NCBI GenBank assembly: GCA_033297075.1 | Contig: MU858076.1 | Location: 230,277-294,276, forward strand | Length of the DNA: 64,000 nucleotides | Direction: 5' to 3' | Origin: Rhypophila decipiens | Lineage: Eukaryota; Ascomycota; Sordariomycetes; Sordariales; Naviculisporaceae | Shown here: in pieces, positions 1 to 11,730 of the stretch | Layout: the number at the start of each line of letters is the position of its first letter | Numbering within the stretch: the stretch's first letter is position 1 | Program-made: the position numbers and the translations under genes | Notes under the pieces: generated by a model | Seen by the model: the letters and a program-made list of their open reading frames with translations, nothing else | Databases searched by the model: none | What the model was told of the DNA's origin: nothing

Positions 1-1285
1 CCCGCTGCCTGAATCAGTCCCGTTGTACCGATCTCGGCATGCACCGCCTCTTTGTACCCTGCATAGCAGCCGGCAAAGGCCACCAGGTTCGTGTTGTTGG
101 CAAATTGGTCGTCAACGCTGGCGGCTAGGGCTTGTTCGGGGTCAAGCATGGCCGCTATCCCAATCTGGTCCGTCGCAAGAATCATGGATTGGATGTGAGG
201 GCGCGGCTTGCAGTTGAGTGTCATGCCTACCAGCTTTGTCTCGTCGGTCACTCGGGAGAGGTAAATGTCTTTCCAGCATTGTTTGGAGCTCCACATGGGC
301 AGGAAGGGACCACGGATGGACGCATTCAGCGTGATGAAGCGCGTGTACTGCTTGTAGAGGTCGTCCTGGCGGAGGACCTCGCCAAACGCACCGAGATCAT
401 AGCACGTGTTTTCGCGGTTGATAATACGAACGTTCGGAAGTGAGGGGATGAGCGATGCAACACTGTTATTGCCGTTGATTATGAAGATGAAGTCCGAGGT
501 CGAATGTAGGCCTTTGGTAATAAAGAATTGGATGTTTGCGCGGGCTGAATCGGATTCGGAATAGGCATAGAGGATCAACGTGCGATGATGAACTTCACCG
601 GCGGGTTGCTCCGCGGTATCGGCAGGTTTGGCATCGCTGTTGAGATCTGGGATGTTTGAGCTGCCATCGTCCTTCTGTTGTTCGAGATTTGGGTCAGGGA
701 GGGGATTGAGCTCGTCAACTGGGGACGGTTGGGTAAGATCGGCAGGATTATCGGAGCTTTCGCCTGCATCAGGACTCGGCAGTTCTTCGTTTGTGTTGGC
801 GGCTGGAATAGACCCTGCGTCGGCAGGTAGGTCGTCGGGGGTACCGGCGGCTTGGTCCTCAGCGCCAGCTTCCGAGTCTGCGCCCGGCGGCGCGTCGTCG
901 AGCTCGGAAAGTTCGGGAGGCGGTGGGAGATTGGGACCCGAGTCGTCGTCTGCAGGGGAGTCTTGGTCTAGCGGAGGTGATGTCGGCTCTTCGGTTTCGG
1001 TCGACGGCGCCAAAGAGACGGCTGGCGGCGGGGTTGGTGGTTCATCGTGAACCGGAGACTGGAGGTTGAGAGTTGGGTCCGACTGGCCAATAAAATGGCA
1101 TGTTAGTTTCATAGGTCATGGACACAAAACACAGTCCCTTGGCAAGGAGACAAGAAACTTACGCTGCTCAGGGAGAAGGTCCAGATCACGGCAAAGAAAA
1201 GGATAAATGTGAGGATGGCGAGCCGGAGATTCGTGGAGTTGAAAGAACGAGATGCGTCGACGCGGGGCATTTTCAGTGAATTCAT
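1..1285 (-). CDS. Partial type II membrane protein, fungal glycosyltransferase-like (RgpF-like) family
   Basis: Two exons are visible, 1285-1163 and 1082-1 (frame still open at the window edge), with an 80-nt GTAAGT...CAG intron containing a CTAAC branch site. The start at 1285 gives a short polar N-terminus, one transmembrane helix at about residues 21-40 (RLAILTFILFFAVIWTFSL), then a roughly 130-residue Pro/Asp/Ser/Glu-rich linker. After the linker a globular domain begins near LILYAYSESDSARANIQFF and continues with IINGNNS, TCYDLGAFG and RFITLNASIRGPF. This block resembles a widespread fungal family annotated as putative glycosyltransferase with similarity to rhamnan-synthesis RgpF; that assignment is from memory of the family. 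A single N-terminal anchor plus stem suggests a Golgi lumenal enzyme. The C-terminus lies outside the window. An internal Met at residue 6 is an alternative start. Confidence 0.75.
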
Positions 1286-2277
1286 GGGGCCAAGTCGGCA
1301 GTCGCGGGACGAGGAGTGCGCCGTTGTTACATCGGCAGGATAAGGGAACTTAGGGAAGGTTCCGAAGGTATGTGCAGCCGAGTTGCAGGGTCGAACCGGT
1401 GAACTACTGCAGTAACCTTGGATGAAAAGGAAGAAATGAGCGGCCGGAAACAGAACGATAAAATGTCAAAAAAAGAAGTCGCGATTGATGAGAGAAGAAG
1501 GATGGAAAAGAAAGAACGACCACGAAAAAAAGGTAGCGAGACTGGCATTTCAGCTCCCTCGATATTTCCCAAAGGAGTTACTGTGCCCCCCTGTACCAAC
1601 CATCCAACCCCAAAATACCGAATTATTGACACTATGCAGCTATCCAGTCGGCAGTAGCGTCCTAGCGGCAACCCCTGAATGGGGCTCCTTACCATGCTCT
1701 TGTCTCCATCACCAAGGAACGATCCCGAAGTCTTCATGGAAGGAACATGAATATCGCAACTATTCGTGATTGAGAGCTTATTCTGGGTCGCGAAATTCAT
1801 CTGGTTGGGACCAAAGACATTTCTGGTGCTACGTGGATTGATCTTCAGGGCTGGCAGGGGTGCCCTAGGGTGCCCCTTATCGTTCCAGCTTTCAACGTTC
1901 TGGACCCCATCGAGGAGCTGAGGCCAAGCGCATGATCAACGATCTAACACCCATTTTTGCGCTGTTCCCAGTATGTAAGTAAGTTTACCGCCCTGTATTT
2001 CAACAAATGGCCTTTAATTTCTGTACGGGTTACCAATATGTATCTTGGAACCCGGGCATCTCATCGCTGCGGCCGAGCCGGAATTTCACACACTGAGTCT
2101 CGGCTGGAGAATGGGAATCTCAATGATGCATGCAGCAAATGCCATGTCGGAGCAAATGCTCCAATGGATATGATGTCATTGAAGCAAGTCTTACACGGAC
2201 AGATGCTCCCGAGACTCGCTTTTTCACTTCCACAAAGTGCACAAACCCTTTCTGCGCAACACAACAACGCCAAGTTC
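1286..2277. other. Intergenic, 5' region of the glycosyltransferase-like gene
   Basis: A 157-codon minus-strand frame (1327-1800) and short plus-strand frames exist, but none shows a recognisable domain or splice structure. I treat this as promoter/5' leader between two minus-strand genes. Confidence 0.5.
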
Positions 2278-2991
2278 TCAACCTTCCTTCGAATCCTCAG
2301 GCTTCCACTCCCCCTCCAACATCCCAAACTCGAGCAAATCGAACCACCGCCCCGCCATAAAGACACACTCCCTCTTCCTCCCCTCCAGCTTGAACCCAAC
2401 TGACTCATAAAGACGAATCGCAGACGTATTATAGGAAATCACGCCCAACTCAATACGATGCAATCCAGCCCATCGAAAGCCCCAATTCACCAACCACCGA
2501 ATTGCCTCCTTTCCATAGCCCTTGCCCCTATGTTCCTCCTGAATTCCCACCGCTCCTAGGCGCGCCGTGCGAACATGGCTGGTTGAGTGTTTGGGGGATT
2601 TGTACAACATCATGGTGCCGATTGGTATCGCGCGGGACACCACTTCTTTGAGGGCTGTTCCTTCCCTCCCAAACGTCTCTTGAGGAGGAGAGGCGAGGAA
2701 CTTTTCATCTTCAGGATTACCCGTCACACAAACTAGCACTGCAATCAGAGCACCATTGGCGATGGCTCCTTTCATGGAGTATTTGGCGTGAGATTCGCTG
2801 TGAGGTTGGTACAGACCCGGGTCGGCAAGACCTTGCGAGACCGGGTCGTACAGCGCCTGGGTTATGAGGTACATGTCATTGTCGGAGGTCTCGTCGATGG
2901 CGCGGTAGATGAGGCGCTTGGAGTGGAAGGCGTGGGTGAACTGCTCGCGCATTTCCTGCTCGATCTTTTCAGAAGAGGTGGAGAAAGCCAT
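2278..2991 (-). CDS. GNAT-family N-acetyltransferase (RimJ/RimL-like)
   Basis: This is a single-exon protein of 237 residues with an ATG start at 2991. The acetyl-CoA pyrophosphate-binding loop of GNAT enzymes is visible as EEHRGKGYGKEA (Q/RxxGxG/A type, residues about 152-163). It is followed by an amphipathic helix and the motif B segment ELGVISYNTSAIRLYESVGF (about 181-200), the usual end of RimJ/RimL-type acetyltransferases. Family knowledge says these acetylate primary amines of small molecules or protein N-termini using acetyl-CoA; the substrate cannot be read from sequence. No signal peptide or membrane segment is seen, so it should be cytosolic. It is one of a series of minus-strand genes at the left edge with no obvious functional link to its neighbours. 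Confidence 0.85.
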   Translation of the reverse strand: MAFSTSSEKIEQEMREQFTHAFHSKRLIYRAIDETSDNDMYLITQALYDPVSQGLADPGLYQPHSESHAKYSMKGAIANGALIAVLVCVTGNPEDEKFLASPPQETFGREGTALKEVVSRAIPIGTMMLYKSPKHSTSHVRTARLGAVGIQEEHRGKGYGKEAIRWLVNWGFRWAGLHRIELGVISYNTSAIRLYESVGFKLEGRKRECVFMAGRWFDLLEFGMLEGEWKPEDSKEG

Positions 2992-4180
2992 GATGTGTTG
3001 AGATTTTGGCTGGTGGTTTTTGAGGGCGACTGGTCTGGCTCAATTCTTGAAGGGAGAGCTCAGATCTTGAAGTTCGGTATGATCTGGGTGTCTGGAAAAG
3101 CTGCCTGTGACTAGGCCTACGCAGGGGCTTTGTATGCGACATGGTGTGCTGCACTTTGCACAAAGTCTTCGTTTGTGTGTTTGCCTCCATCACGTTCCGT
3201 TATCACATTGGTGATTATGAACCAACAAGCCAGAATGCTGCGTCTCGGCAAAGCACGAGTGCGGCACTCGCCCGCGCGGATTCGCTCGAGAACGGCTATG
3301 ATCGTATTCAGTGTTGCGGACCACTGAACAAACGATGTACCGACTTTGAGCATCAAGATCGACAAACAGTGAAAGCAAGCCGAGCGGGGAAGGATTGAAG
3401 GTGATGACTAAAGGCAGGATTCACCGAGGTGAGGAAGTTCTAGGTCGAACATGGAGTTTTTACCGCGCTGCCAAGTGACCACCAGAAAAGGTAGTGCTGG
3501 CAGCCGTCAGAGGGTTGATGAGGAAGGTGCCAACCACCGAACCGCGTTACGGCTAAAATCTCTTCCTCTTGCTGGCCCGTACCTGACTGATAACCCCAAC
3601 CCCTGGACACGGAAAGCAACTGCAGGGCACTATATAAAACAGGGAATATTAAATAGTGTCGATCCAAAAGTTGGCTTGCCGGCAGGTTCGCCGAGGTCGC
3701 CGTCGGTATTTGCTCTCCACGACGTCGTACATCACAGGCGTCTATGACTGCCAAGTCGGGACCAGGCCGGGTCGAGTCGTTTCTTCAAGTACGAACGCAA
3801 CATACGATTGGTGGATTGAACACCAAGCGATCATTTGACGAACCGTGGGGAGATAGTCAGATTGTCGAGATTGTTCCTGCAGGAACGATCCGATAAGAGA
3901 GTGGCAGTGTGCGGAGTTGAGATGATCTTTCCAGGAGTTCCTTCCTCGATGTTGTGGTTATTCACGCTTCTGACCGAGGACCTAACCGCACGTACCGTAA
4001 CGTATTCCCAAGTTGACAGCAAAGATATCTTCTGCTGATCACTCTACGATCTGGAAATGGAAGAAGCATTCGACAGGGTTTAGATTTACATTTTTTCGGT
4101 TATCTGTTCTAGCTACGTTGGCAAATACCCATTTTCACAAATCCGGCGTCGCTAACTTGAACCATCCCCTGAATCCCTGC
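2992..4180. other. Intergenic
   Basis: Only short overlapping frames without domain signatures or matching splice sites. No RNA gene or repeat was recognised. Confidence 0.4.
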
Positions 4181-4798
4181 CTAGTACAGACGTGTTCCAT
4201 TCACATACGACTGAGCCGTCCCATTCACAATGGGGGCAGTCCCATTGACACACCGAGCATAAGGTCCAGAGGCAGTAGAGTTGTGATACGCAGCCCCAAA
4301 GTTGCGCAGGGTAGTCCTGACAGTCCGTCTAGCCTTGGTCGCGACCTTCATCTTGCTGTTGGTGACGCACTTGGCATCACACGCGGCAGCAACAAAGGCA
4401 GTCCCGTTCCTCATGAGTCCGTTGGAGGCGTGTGTCTCAACGCGACACTTGGGCAGAGCATCTGTGTTGCTGGGAGCACCGCTCTCGGTCAACATGCAAC
4501 TTCCCACGTTGCTGGATACGCGGGCGTAGTAGCCGGCGTGGTTGCGGAACCACCTGCTTGTGTTGCTTGTTAGCGGCTGTCATGATCGAAACTGAATTTG
4601 GGATGTGGCATACCCTTTGCTGATCTCATCTGCACATCCGAGCATGACAGCGTTGCTGGGAAGCACGGTTTCGACCACCTCGGATGACTCTGATGCACAG
4701 CAGTGGACGGTAATCGGGGCGGATGTCTGGCAGCTCAACGAGGATGCTGCCAGCACGCCACCCAAGGGGGCGAGGACAAAAGCCAACGAGCTTCTCAT
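4181..4798 (-). CDS. Small secreted protein with N-glycosylation sites, unknown function
   Basis: Two exons (4798-4614 and 4553-4181) joined across a 60-nt GTATGC...GCTAAC...CAG intron give 185 residues. The N-terminus MRSSLAFVLAPLGGVLAASS is a typical secretion signal. The mature part has cysteines near residues 23, 33, 34 and 55 and more in exon 2 (SNVGSCMLTE, LPKCRVE, AACDAKCVT, YARCVNG), and Asn-Gly-Thr/Asn-Ser-Thr glycosylation sequons concentrated toward the C-terminus. The splice phase is fixed because only this joining keeps the second exon open. No domain is recognised. Size, signal peptide and cysteines are those of a secreted effector-like or cell-surface protein; that role is inference. 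A TATA-like element lies about 120 bp upstream. Confidence 0.7.
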
Positions 4799-5801
4799 GG
4801 TGAAGATGGATGTAGATCGGCGGGGAAAGGGTGTTTGGTGAAAAAGACAGGAAGGCTTCGCATAGACTCAGGACCACAGGGCAGATCGTCAGATACAGCC
4901 CGGGAAGGTGCCTTGTCCTTTTATACTTGGTTCAAGCTCATCCTTTGATCGGAAGATCGGCGTCCCCGGATATTGTCTGCGTCTTCACCTTGATATCGCT
5001 GCATGCTTGGCTCATTGGACATGGTGAGAAGATAGATAGAGACATGCACTCAAATACTTGAGGGGGCTTGGATCTGTAGGTCCGTGTAGCACAATTCGTG
5101 GGGAAGGCGGAAAGAAGGTAGCAAGCCAAGCTCCATATTGATATGGAAGCTGGGGTATGAGAATATCCATCTGTCGGCAGTCGTTGCGAACGGGTGTCTT
5201 GGAAATATCTGTTTGACGAATCTTGCGTATGTTGCTGGTGGAGATATGATACCTTTGATGAGACCCGTGCCGGTATATCCGACCTCTCTCCCAGACCGCT
5301 TTGGTGCACGATCCGGGCTTAGATGGCGATCCGGGCGAGTTAGCGGCTGAATATACTACAAGGATGAATATTGGTCCCGATAACTCGGCCTGCATGGCCG
5401 GTCTTGACTATGGTGAGACGGCTCGCGATAAACAGATGCCGATTAGTCATGACGACATCGGTTGTATGGTTATATGATGTGTATCACGACAAAACTCCCG
5501 CATCGCAAAGACTTCCCGCCAATCGTAGTTTGTCTGTTATTTCCATCTCAAGGCCAGTTTACTCGTGGCATGGACCACTCATGGTATGTTGCAGAGCAAG
5601 CTCTACGCAGACTACCTAAGGCAAAGCCAATAACTTGCTCTCTAGTTTAGACATTGTCGATTACATACAGTCGTGACTTCCGACCTCGTAATACACACCG
5701 ATCTTCAAACACTTGAAACCACTCTTTGTCCTCCCAGGCCCCGCATAATTGCTCAGAAATGGACACAGGATTAACATACAAAACTCATGCCAGCAAATGC
5801 T
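4799..5801. other. Intergenic
   Basis: Apart from the TATA-like box at 4919-4925, only short frames without domain signatures are present (the longest is 127 codons, minus strand, 5012-5395). Confidence 0.4.
4919..4925 (-). promoter_or_regulatory. TATA-like box upstream of the secreted protein gene
   Basis: On the minus strand TATAAAA occurs here, about 120 bp before the ATG at 4798, a plausible core-promoter position. Confidence 0.4.
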
Positions 5802-6693
5802 CTATACAGAATCTGCACTCTCGACTCCCATGATGGAAATTCCATCTCCATCCTCATGACGACCTGCTTCTCTCCCGGCCTCATCTGCGAGTCGCTGATA
5901 TCCAGGAGCATCACTCTCCTCTCCACTCCTAGCCCCCAGAGGCAACTTTATGCGTCCCATCATCAAGTCCTTTCTGATTTCCCAGGTAGCTAGTACAGCC
6001 AGCAAGGCCGAGGCGATCCTATCTCTCATCAGCCAGGCCCACGGACATACCAACAATTATGTGTTCACAATGACATTAAAAATTGAGAACGACTCACCAG
6101 TTAATCAACCCCGTGGTGACCGCGCTCTGGGTAACGATACACATATTCGTCTCGACGGGGTAATAATTTCCGAAGCGAGTCACACCAACCTCCTCACAGT
6201 AGGGCCAAGTGGCTCGGACATCCTTGATGGACGTGAACCAGCCCAGTCCAATGGTGAAGAGAAACAATGTCGTCCAGGTACAGCAAAACTCGGTGGCTGA
6301 GTCAATCCTCTTTCCCTGGGATAGCTTGATCAGAGACAAGGATGTGTAGTAGATCCATTCTAGGGATTGAAGGACGCACTGTATTCAAGCCGAAGTCGAA
6401 CATGTTAGCCACCTGCCTTTTGACTTGTGCGCAGCGGGATAATGGGGGCCGAGCTAATTGTAGCGAGAAAGACATACGCAAGTGACAAAGACAACTTCTC
6501 CCAAAGGAACAGTCGCGAATCCCTCACGGCTAGTCCCAGAGCATGCCCAGTATGCGCAGTAGTGGTGGTTGTGCATCCAGATCAGGTAGCACCCCCCGAA
6601 ACATGTGATGCTCAAGGTCGTCAGCTGGACAAGCCGAAGGAGGTAGACTATCCCGGCGAGGGCTATCTCCTTGGTGATTCTGGTGCTGTTCAT
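5802..6693 (-). CDS. Multi-pass membrane protein, unknown family; 5' end uncertain
   Basis: Three exons fit together: 6693-6478, 6378-6098 and 6018-5802, with GTATGT...CAG and GTGAGT...TAG introns that preserve the frame, giving 237 residues from the ATG at 6693. Hydrophobic segments are visible at EIALAGIVYLLRLVQLTTLS, at TWTTLFLFTIGLGWF and at LINWIASALLAVLATW, with further weakly hydrophobic stretches. The C-terminal tail of about 50 residues is charged and probably cytosolic. The reading frame is open upstream of the ATG to 6768 (VFIRTALNFSKRHTWIM), where a CTAAC...GAG sequence could be an acceptor, so the true start is probably in one or more upstream exons. A 100-codon frame at 6922-7224 is a candidate but could not be joined convincingly. 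I recognise no family. Confidence 0.6.
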
Positions 6694-7675
6694 GATCCAA
6701 GTATGTCGCTTGCTGAAGTTGAGAGCTGTTCTGATGAAGACCCTGATGTAAGGTTCTTCCTTCAGGACTCAGTGTTAGGCGGGGAAATGAAGGGACGGTG
6801 TAGAAAATAAAGCGAAGGGGATCATCTTTAACCAGCAATAAGATGTGGTGTAACCAGTTGTTTCGGACCATGACCACGGGAGATTTCAGCCGCTTTTTGC
6901 TAAGCCCCCTTTCGGAAATATTCAGGTATGTTCCACGACAACCATGCCAGCGGACGGAGGGCGCCGTTCAGCCCTCCAGGAGTGGGACCCGATGTGTGAG
7001 CCAATTAGGACTGTGAAATATGAGAATATTCCCATAGAGTTACTACCTCTCAATGAGTACATTAGCTGCATAAACTCTATCTCTTGCATCTCAAACAGTT
7101 CAATAATGGACAGATGGGAAAGATGCTTCTGCCAGAACGGTGATCTGGGTATATCGGAGATAGTCGTGAAGGTGTACGGCAGACAGCTTCGGTGCACGCC
7201 GATGATTCGCGGGCCAGCGTCCAAAGTCTATGACGATATCACATTACCAGGAAGGGAGCGAGATAATAAACGAAAAAGAGAAGACTATAGGTTCCTTTTC
7301 AACCCTATTCCCGAGGACGGCATCATGGTGACCCTTAGTCAGCATCGCTGATTCGGCGTTTGGGATAAGCGATGCCAAGCCTTATTCGGCGTTCTTCCAA
7401 GGGTTCGGCGTTTTGTACTCGTACTGTATTGTACCGCCAGAACCGCCAGTACCTTCCATATGTCTCCGTACAGTGTGAGCCCACCCAAGGCAACCAACCG
7501 CTGTCGACAGCATGATCCCTAACACCGAAGGAGCCTTCAACGACCCTCCACCCGCCACTGACTGTCCAAAGACCTTGACCCCTTGACACGCTGACCACAA
7601 TCCGGAAAACGACAACAGAAGTGGTGCAACTTCTCCATCAAACACCACCTCCTGCAAGACAGCTCCAAACTCACA
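6694..7675. other. Intergenic, probably holding the missing 5' exons of the membrane protein
   Basis: A minus-strand frame at 6922-7224 and the in-frame open extension to 6768 may be 5' exons of the membrane protein. The rest is the divergent upstream region of the Zn2Cys6 gene. Confidence 0.4.
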
Positions 7676-9049
7676 ATGCCCCGGCAACCGAACCCCAAGA
7701 ACCGATTGGCATGCGATCGCTGCCACAGCCATAAACTGCGCTGTCCACGGCAGGAGGGCCAGGGCGCGTGCCAGCGCTGTCTCCGCGCCAATGCCACCTG
7801 CGTCTTTAGCCCGCGCCAGAAAAGAGCATCACCTTCCGCTACATGTAACAAGGGGGAACAAGACCAATCCCAGCCTGCATTTCGAGACCCCTCAGACCAG
7901 CCGCATGATATTGACTTGGACCTTCTCGACCCGGATGTTCTCTTCAGTTCTTGCCAACTTGATGTTGCGATGCCTACTTCGCATGATTTCCATAACATTC
8001 ATGAGCTCCAGGACCCAGACAGCTTCATGGATACAAACCCACTCAACCTGCCAACCGACTGGTCTAGCTTTCTCGGCGTTGCAACGCCTGCCATGTCGCC
8101 ATGGGATTATCCAACAGATCCTAGACGCTCGCCATCCGTGCAGTTTCCTGTTGACATCACACAGCCAGAGCCCAGCAATACCGACTCCTCCTCGAGCTCG
8201 GCAGACACTCCGTCGAGCTCATCAACGGCAGATAGCATAGACGGTAACGAGACATGCAGACCTAGCATCCCCAAGGCCCTGAGCCTCCAGAGTCACATCC
8301 GCCGGCTTGCGGACCTCGCTGTCAAGCTTTATGAACAGTTCAGGGTCCTGCCTCCTGTCTGCGACGACGGGCCCGACATGACAGTCATGGCGAGCTTGGA
8401 GAGCGGCGAGATGGCAAGTCATCTGATAGCTATCGACGAGATCTTCAAGTCGACACAGACCCTCATCGACATCATGATCGAGTTTTACCCCCCAGACGGA
8501 AAGCCATGCCGGGTCAGACCCGACCAGGGCACTCTTTTGCTGCTCCTTTCTTGTACGGACCGCGTGCTGGATATATTCGAGCTGCTCTTCGGCCACATGC
8601 AGGCGTGTTTGTCCCACAAGTTCATTCCCAGGATGCCCGACGGGAAACCATGGCGCCTCCCAGAGCTGCGCATTGGGTCCTACACGCCCCCAGCGCCGAC
8701 CGCCATCGCGATGCACATGCTTACCATTATTCTCATGGCATCACACCTGTTTGATCAGCTGCAAGAAATCCTGGGGGTAGGCCGGCACGGCCTGGCTGCT
8801 TCTACTCGGGCTGGCGACAACCCAAGCGTCGTTCTGGCAAACCACGATCCGCACGAGGTCGACCTGGCTGTGGGGATAAGATCAAAGTTTCCAGACTTTA
8901 CAGAGGAAGCAAAGTCAGCTGTGACACGTAGGGCAAGATCAGTGGCTGGCGACATCATCAATGCCCGCAGGCTTCTCCTCAGCTTGCCAGGCATGTACGG
9001 TTCTGCATCATTCAACACGTTTACGGAGACAGCAGTGGCTAAGGACTAA
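7676..9049 (+). CDS. Zn2Cys6 binuclear cluster transcription factor (AflR-like)
   Basis: A single-exon protein of 457 residues. The N-terminal fungal zinc cluster is complete: C13-x2-C16-x6-C23-x8-C32-x2-C35-x6-C42, with basic residues between cysteines ([11 protein letters not shown]) as expected for binding CGG half-sites. A Ser/Asp-rich, low-complexity linker follows (about 45-190), then a helical region from about residue 205 ([21 protein letters not shown]) to the C-terminus resembling the regulatory half of AflR-type regulators. Such proteins are nuclear and often control secondary-metabolite or catabolic genes. The nearest gene, a convergent alpha/beta hydrolase, could be a target but nothing in the sequence proves it. 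The N-terminus is intact and the start codon lies right before the DNA-binding domain, as is usual. Confidence 0.9.
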   Translation: MPRQPNPKNRLACDRCHSHKLRCPRQEGQGACQRCLRANATCVFSPRQKRASPSATCNKGEQDQSQPAFRDPSDQPHDIDLDLLDPDVLFSSCQLDVAMPTSHDFHNIHELQDPDSFMDTNPLNLPTDWSSFLGVATPAMSPWDYPTDPRRSPSVQFPVDITQPEPSNTDSSSSSADTPSSSSTADSIDGNETCRPSIPKALSLQSHIRRLADLAVKLYEQFRVLPPVCDDGPDMTVMASLESGEMASHLIAIDEIFKSTQTLIDIMIEFYPPDGKPCRVRPDQGTLLLLLSCTDRVLDIFELLFGHMQACLSHKFIPRMPDGKPWRLPELRIGSYTPPAPTAIAMHMLTIILMASHLFDQLQEILGVGRHGLAASTRAGDNPSVVLANHDPHEVDLAVGIRSKFPDFTEEAKSAVTRRARSVAGDIINARRLLLSLPGMYGSASFNTFTETAVAKD

Positions 9050-9258
9050 ATCCCCCGGCTTGATTGAGTTGGCTAGCTTATACTATGAGCCCACCTTCCA
9101 GCAACCGGAAAGTGTCACTCCTGACAGCCCCCCAAAAAAAGGCTTCTTCTCAGCATCTGCAGCCAGCGCGGGGTCGAGGATTATGGCGGACCGACCTCGT
9201 CTATACGGTCACGTTGGAATCCTCCCCTCCTAGGTCCACAGAAGTACCTCTCTATGAC

Positions 9259-10242
9259 TCAGTCGGTGCATTTGTAAACAAACTCGATGATCTCTAGGTT
9301 GAATCGATTAGGATTCTCATAGAACAACCAATGCCCAGCACCTTCGAAGACCGAGACATCCACCTCCGCATCTTCTTCGTCGCGGGCGGAAGCCTGGATC
9401 CGTGTGACGGTCTCCCACATTCCGTCCAGAGGGAAGCAACCACTTAGGGCTCCAGCCATGACCAGAACTGGAACATCAATCCTCTCAATAGCCTCGCGGT
9501 GGTCGTATCTTGTGTGGTCGGCCATCAGTCGCGCCAGCCACCTACCGTCGCACTGTTGGGCGATTCGGCAAAAGTGCCAAAAGTCTTCATCTTCATCCTT
9601 TGCCGGGATCTCTTTGAGTGGACTGTTTTGACGATAACCAAGACACTCGTTGACCAGCGCCAGACAGGTATTCACCCGGTCCTGTGAGATCCAGGCTCTT
9701 TGGGCGGCTTGCAAGGTCGCCTCGTTGAAGCAACCCTTGTGATGATGAGTGGCATCCCAATTGTCTGGATGATTTTGTCCAAAGAAGACGGCGTCTTGAA
9801 GGGGAGCCTGGTCAACAAACACAAGTCCAGCAAAGTCTGCGCAAGTGAAAAGCTCGACGTAAGTCCACAGGATGGCCGCGCCAATGGAGCAGCCGACTGC
9901 CACGATCTGAAGCTCTTCCCCTGGGGTGTTCTTGTGTGCATTGAAGACGTTGCGGAGATGGGTGATGAGGTTCTTCAGGTCCATGGCGAGGCGGGCAACG
10001 TGGTAACCCCCCTGGGACGTCCCGGAGTCGCCGTGTCCGCGCATATCGGGGGCAATCACCCAGAGGTTTTGGTCATCAGAAAGCTGGTCAAAGTTTCGAC
10101 AAAAGTACTCCGATGACCCTGCAAAGCCGTGGAGTAGGATGATGGCCTTGTTTTGGTAAGGCCCATGACCGTTGAACGGAATTGATGTCTTGATGGCCAA
10201 GCAACAGCCATCATTGGCATCGATGTATTCTTGGTGGTCCAT
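9259..10242 (-). CDS. Alpha/beta hydrolase
   Basis: A single-exon protein of 327 residues with ATG at 10242. Features of the alpha/beta-hydrolase fold are in order: oxyanion strand IILLHGFAGSS (about 35-44), APDMRGHGDSG (about 64-74), nucleophile elbow VGCSIG with Ser119, and catalytic-type His304 in GAGHWLFYE near the C-terminus. The acid is probably an Asp or Glu after strand 6 or 7 but I cannot fix it. No signal peptide, so intracellular. The substrate (ester, lactone, epoxide or C-C bond) is not determinable. It converges on the Zn2Cys6 gene with about 210 bp between stops. A MITE-like inverted-repeat element lies only about 160 bp upstream of its ATG and may influence its promoter. Confidence 0.85.
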   Translation of the reverse strand: MDHQEYIDANDGCCLAIKTSIPFNGHGPYQNKAIILLHGFAGSSEYFCRNFDQLSDDQNLWVIAPDMRGHGDSGTSQGGYHVARLAMDLKNLITHLRNVFNAHKNTPGEELQIVAVGCSIGAAILWTYVELFTCADFAGLVFVDQAPLQDAVFFGQNHPDNWDATHHHKGCFNEATLQAAQRAWISQDRVNTCLALVNECLGYRQNSPLKEIPAKDEDEDFWHFCRIAQQCDGRWLARLMADHTRYDHREAIERIDVPVLVMAGALSGCFPLDGMWETVTRIQASARDEEDAEVDVSVFEGAGHWLFYENPNRFNLEIIEFVYKCTD

Positions 10243-10399
10243 GATGTCGATAATAAGTGGTCCAGAGGGCTGTCGGTATGCTCCGGGTTTGGGTTGCGAT
10301 GTCGTGGAATGTGCATCGATTTTTGGTGACTGGTTTTGGAGTGGATAATAAACGAAGATAGACGGTGGGGGCAGGCCTGGGGTAGACGGGATGCATAGC

Positions 10400-10759
10400 C
10401 GCTGTCAAACTCAAACGCCTGGTCATTCCTTGGCAACGCGCTAGTGGGCGCTGACGGCCACCACTTCAACTTTTTTCGACTTTTGGATCAAAAAGTCAGT
10501 TTTTCTACGATAAACTTTAACAAACAGCCATCCAACCATCTAAGCCAGCCAAAACAATGTACTACTATGGCCGAATAGCCCTCAATTCGCTGTATCTTTC
10601 CATATAAATACATGACTGCGCATGTTGTGGTCGTTGTGTTGTGGTGGAAAATGGTCAAATTTGGCCATTCTTGGATGCAAAAAAACGAGCAAAAAGTGGT
10701 GGCGCCACCACTTTTTTGGCCCATGCCAAGGAACGACCAGGCGCCTGAGTGTGACAGCG
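10400..10759. mobile_element. MITE-like non-autonomous element with imperfect 36-bp terminal inverted repeats
   Basis: The sequence at 10400-10435 is the imperfect reverse complement of 10724-10759 (about five mismatches in 36 positions; both contain CGCCTGGTC[A/G]TTCCTTGGCA). Just inside the right arm is a perfect 26-bp palindrome (10691-10716, centred on GGCGCC), with a related but degraded CCACCACTT segment inside the left arm. The roughly 360-bp body has no coding frame. No clear target-site duplication was found. Size and structure fit a MITE or a related foldback element sitting upstream of the hydrolase gene. Confidence 0.6.
10691..10716. repeat. Perfect 26-bp palindrome inside the MITE-like element
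   Basis: Thirteen bases (AAAAAGTGGTGGC) are followed immediately by their exact reverse complement. It could extrude as a hairpin or serve as a dimeric protein binding site. Confidence 0.8.
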
Positions 10760-11730
10760 ATGGTCCGGGAGCTGTCAGCGTCTGTCCGCTCGGCTCGGGG
10801 TTAACGGGGAGTTTTCGGAATCAGCTCTTGGCACCCCGTAGAAATAGGATGAACGGCCCAGGTGGGTCTTCCGTCATCCTTCGGTCCTCCATCCGGGGAC
10901 CGGGGAGCACGTGCTGGCGAAATGACCCTAAGCCTCAAATGTATTATACTTCTGGGAATAAAACTGACATTCTCATCTCCAAGCATAAAAGGACACTTGG
11001 AATTGGAATTCAGGGCATACAAGTATCTTTCCAGCTGTAAGCCAGACAGCCACTGAGATTTCTTCTTGTCCACTTGGAGGAGGACGTCGCCAGAAAATTC
11101 AAACTCCCTTCTGTCTCAGCCACTCCACAAAACGTTGCCAATAACCTTTTCTCTTTTCCACTGCACAGAATCCAAAGTTCTGGTCCCGGTCGATTCTGCT
11201 TAGGGTCCAGTTTATTATCTACACCGCTGCAGAGCTAAGTTATTGCCGAGAGCGCTAAGCTTACGAGGACCCAGAATATCGGGAGAGACTATTGACGCTT
11301 GGCCAGCTGAACATGCAGAACTGGGGTTTGGAGATTGGACAGAACGAGCACGTTGCACTCTTGGCATGGTCCAGACCAGGGAGGAGACCAGCTTGCCCTA
11401 AAAGTGGTCCCAGAAACATGGGTCACCCAAGAATATAGGAGACTCCACCAGTCAATATTTGTTCTCCTTTTTCGTCCATGTGTTGATAGCTTGCGAGCTG
11501 AATCATGGCGCGATGGAGCTCGCCGAGATTGCTGACGACGGGCGAGAACATGTGCCTGCTTGTCTGGTAGAGTTCGACGGGTAGATAGATAAGAAGAACT
11601 TGCTCGAGAATGTCGTCAAGTCATGGACGATTCCAATCCAGTTCTTTCAGTAGTCAGGCGAGGTTTCGTCGTGGTTCTTTCCTTCATTTACTTCTAACTT
11701 GGAATTTCCTTTATCCATTCATTCAGAGAT
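10760..11730. other. Intergenic, 5' region of the glycosyltransferase gene
   Basis: Upstream region of the family-2 glycosyltransferase. No RNA gene or conserved coding frame was seen. Confidence 0.4.

Noticed and set aside
1327..1800. 157-codon minus-strand frame
   Set aside because: No domain, signal peptide or splice partner; sits in the upstream region of the glycosyltransferase-like gene.
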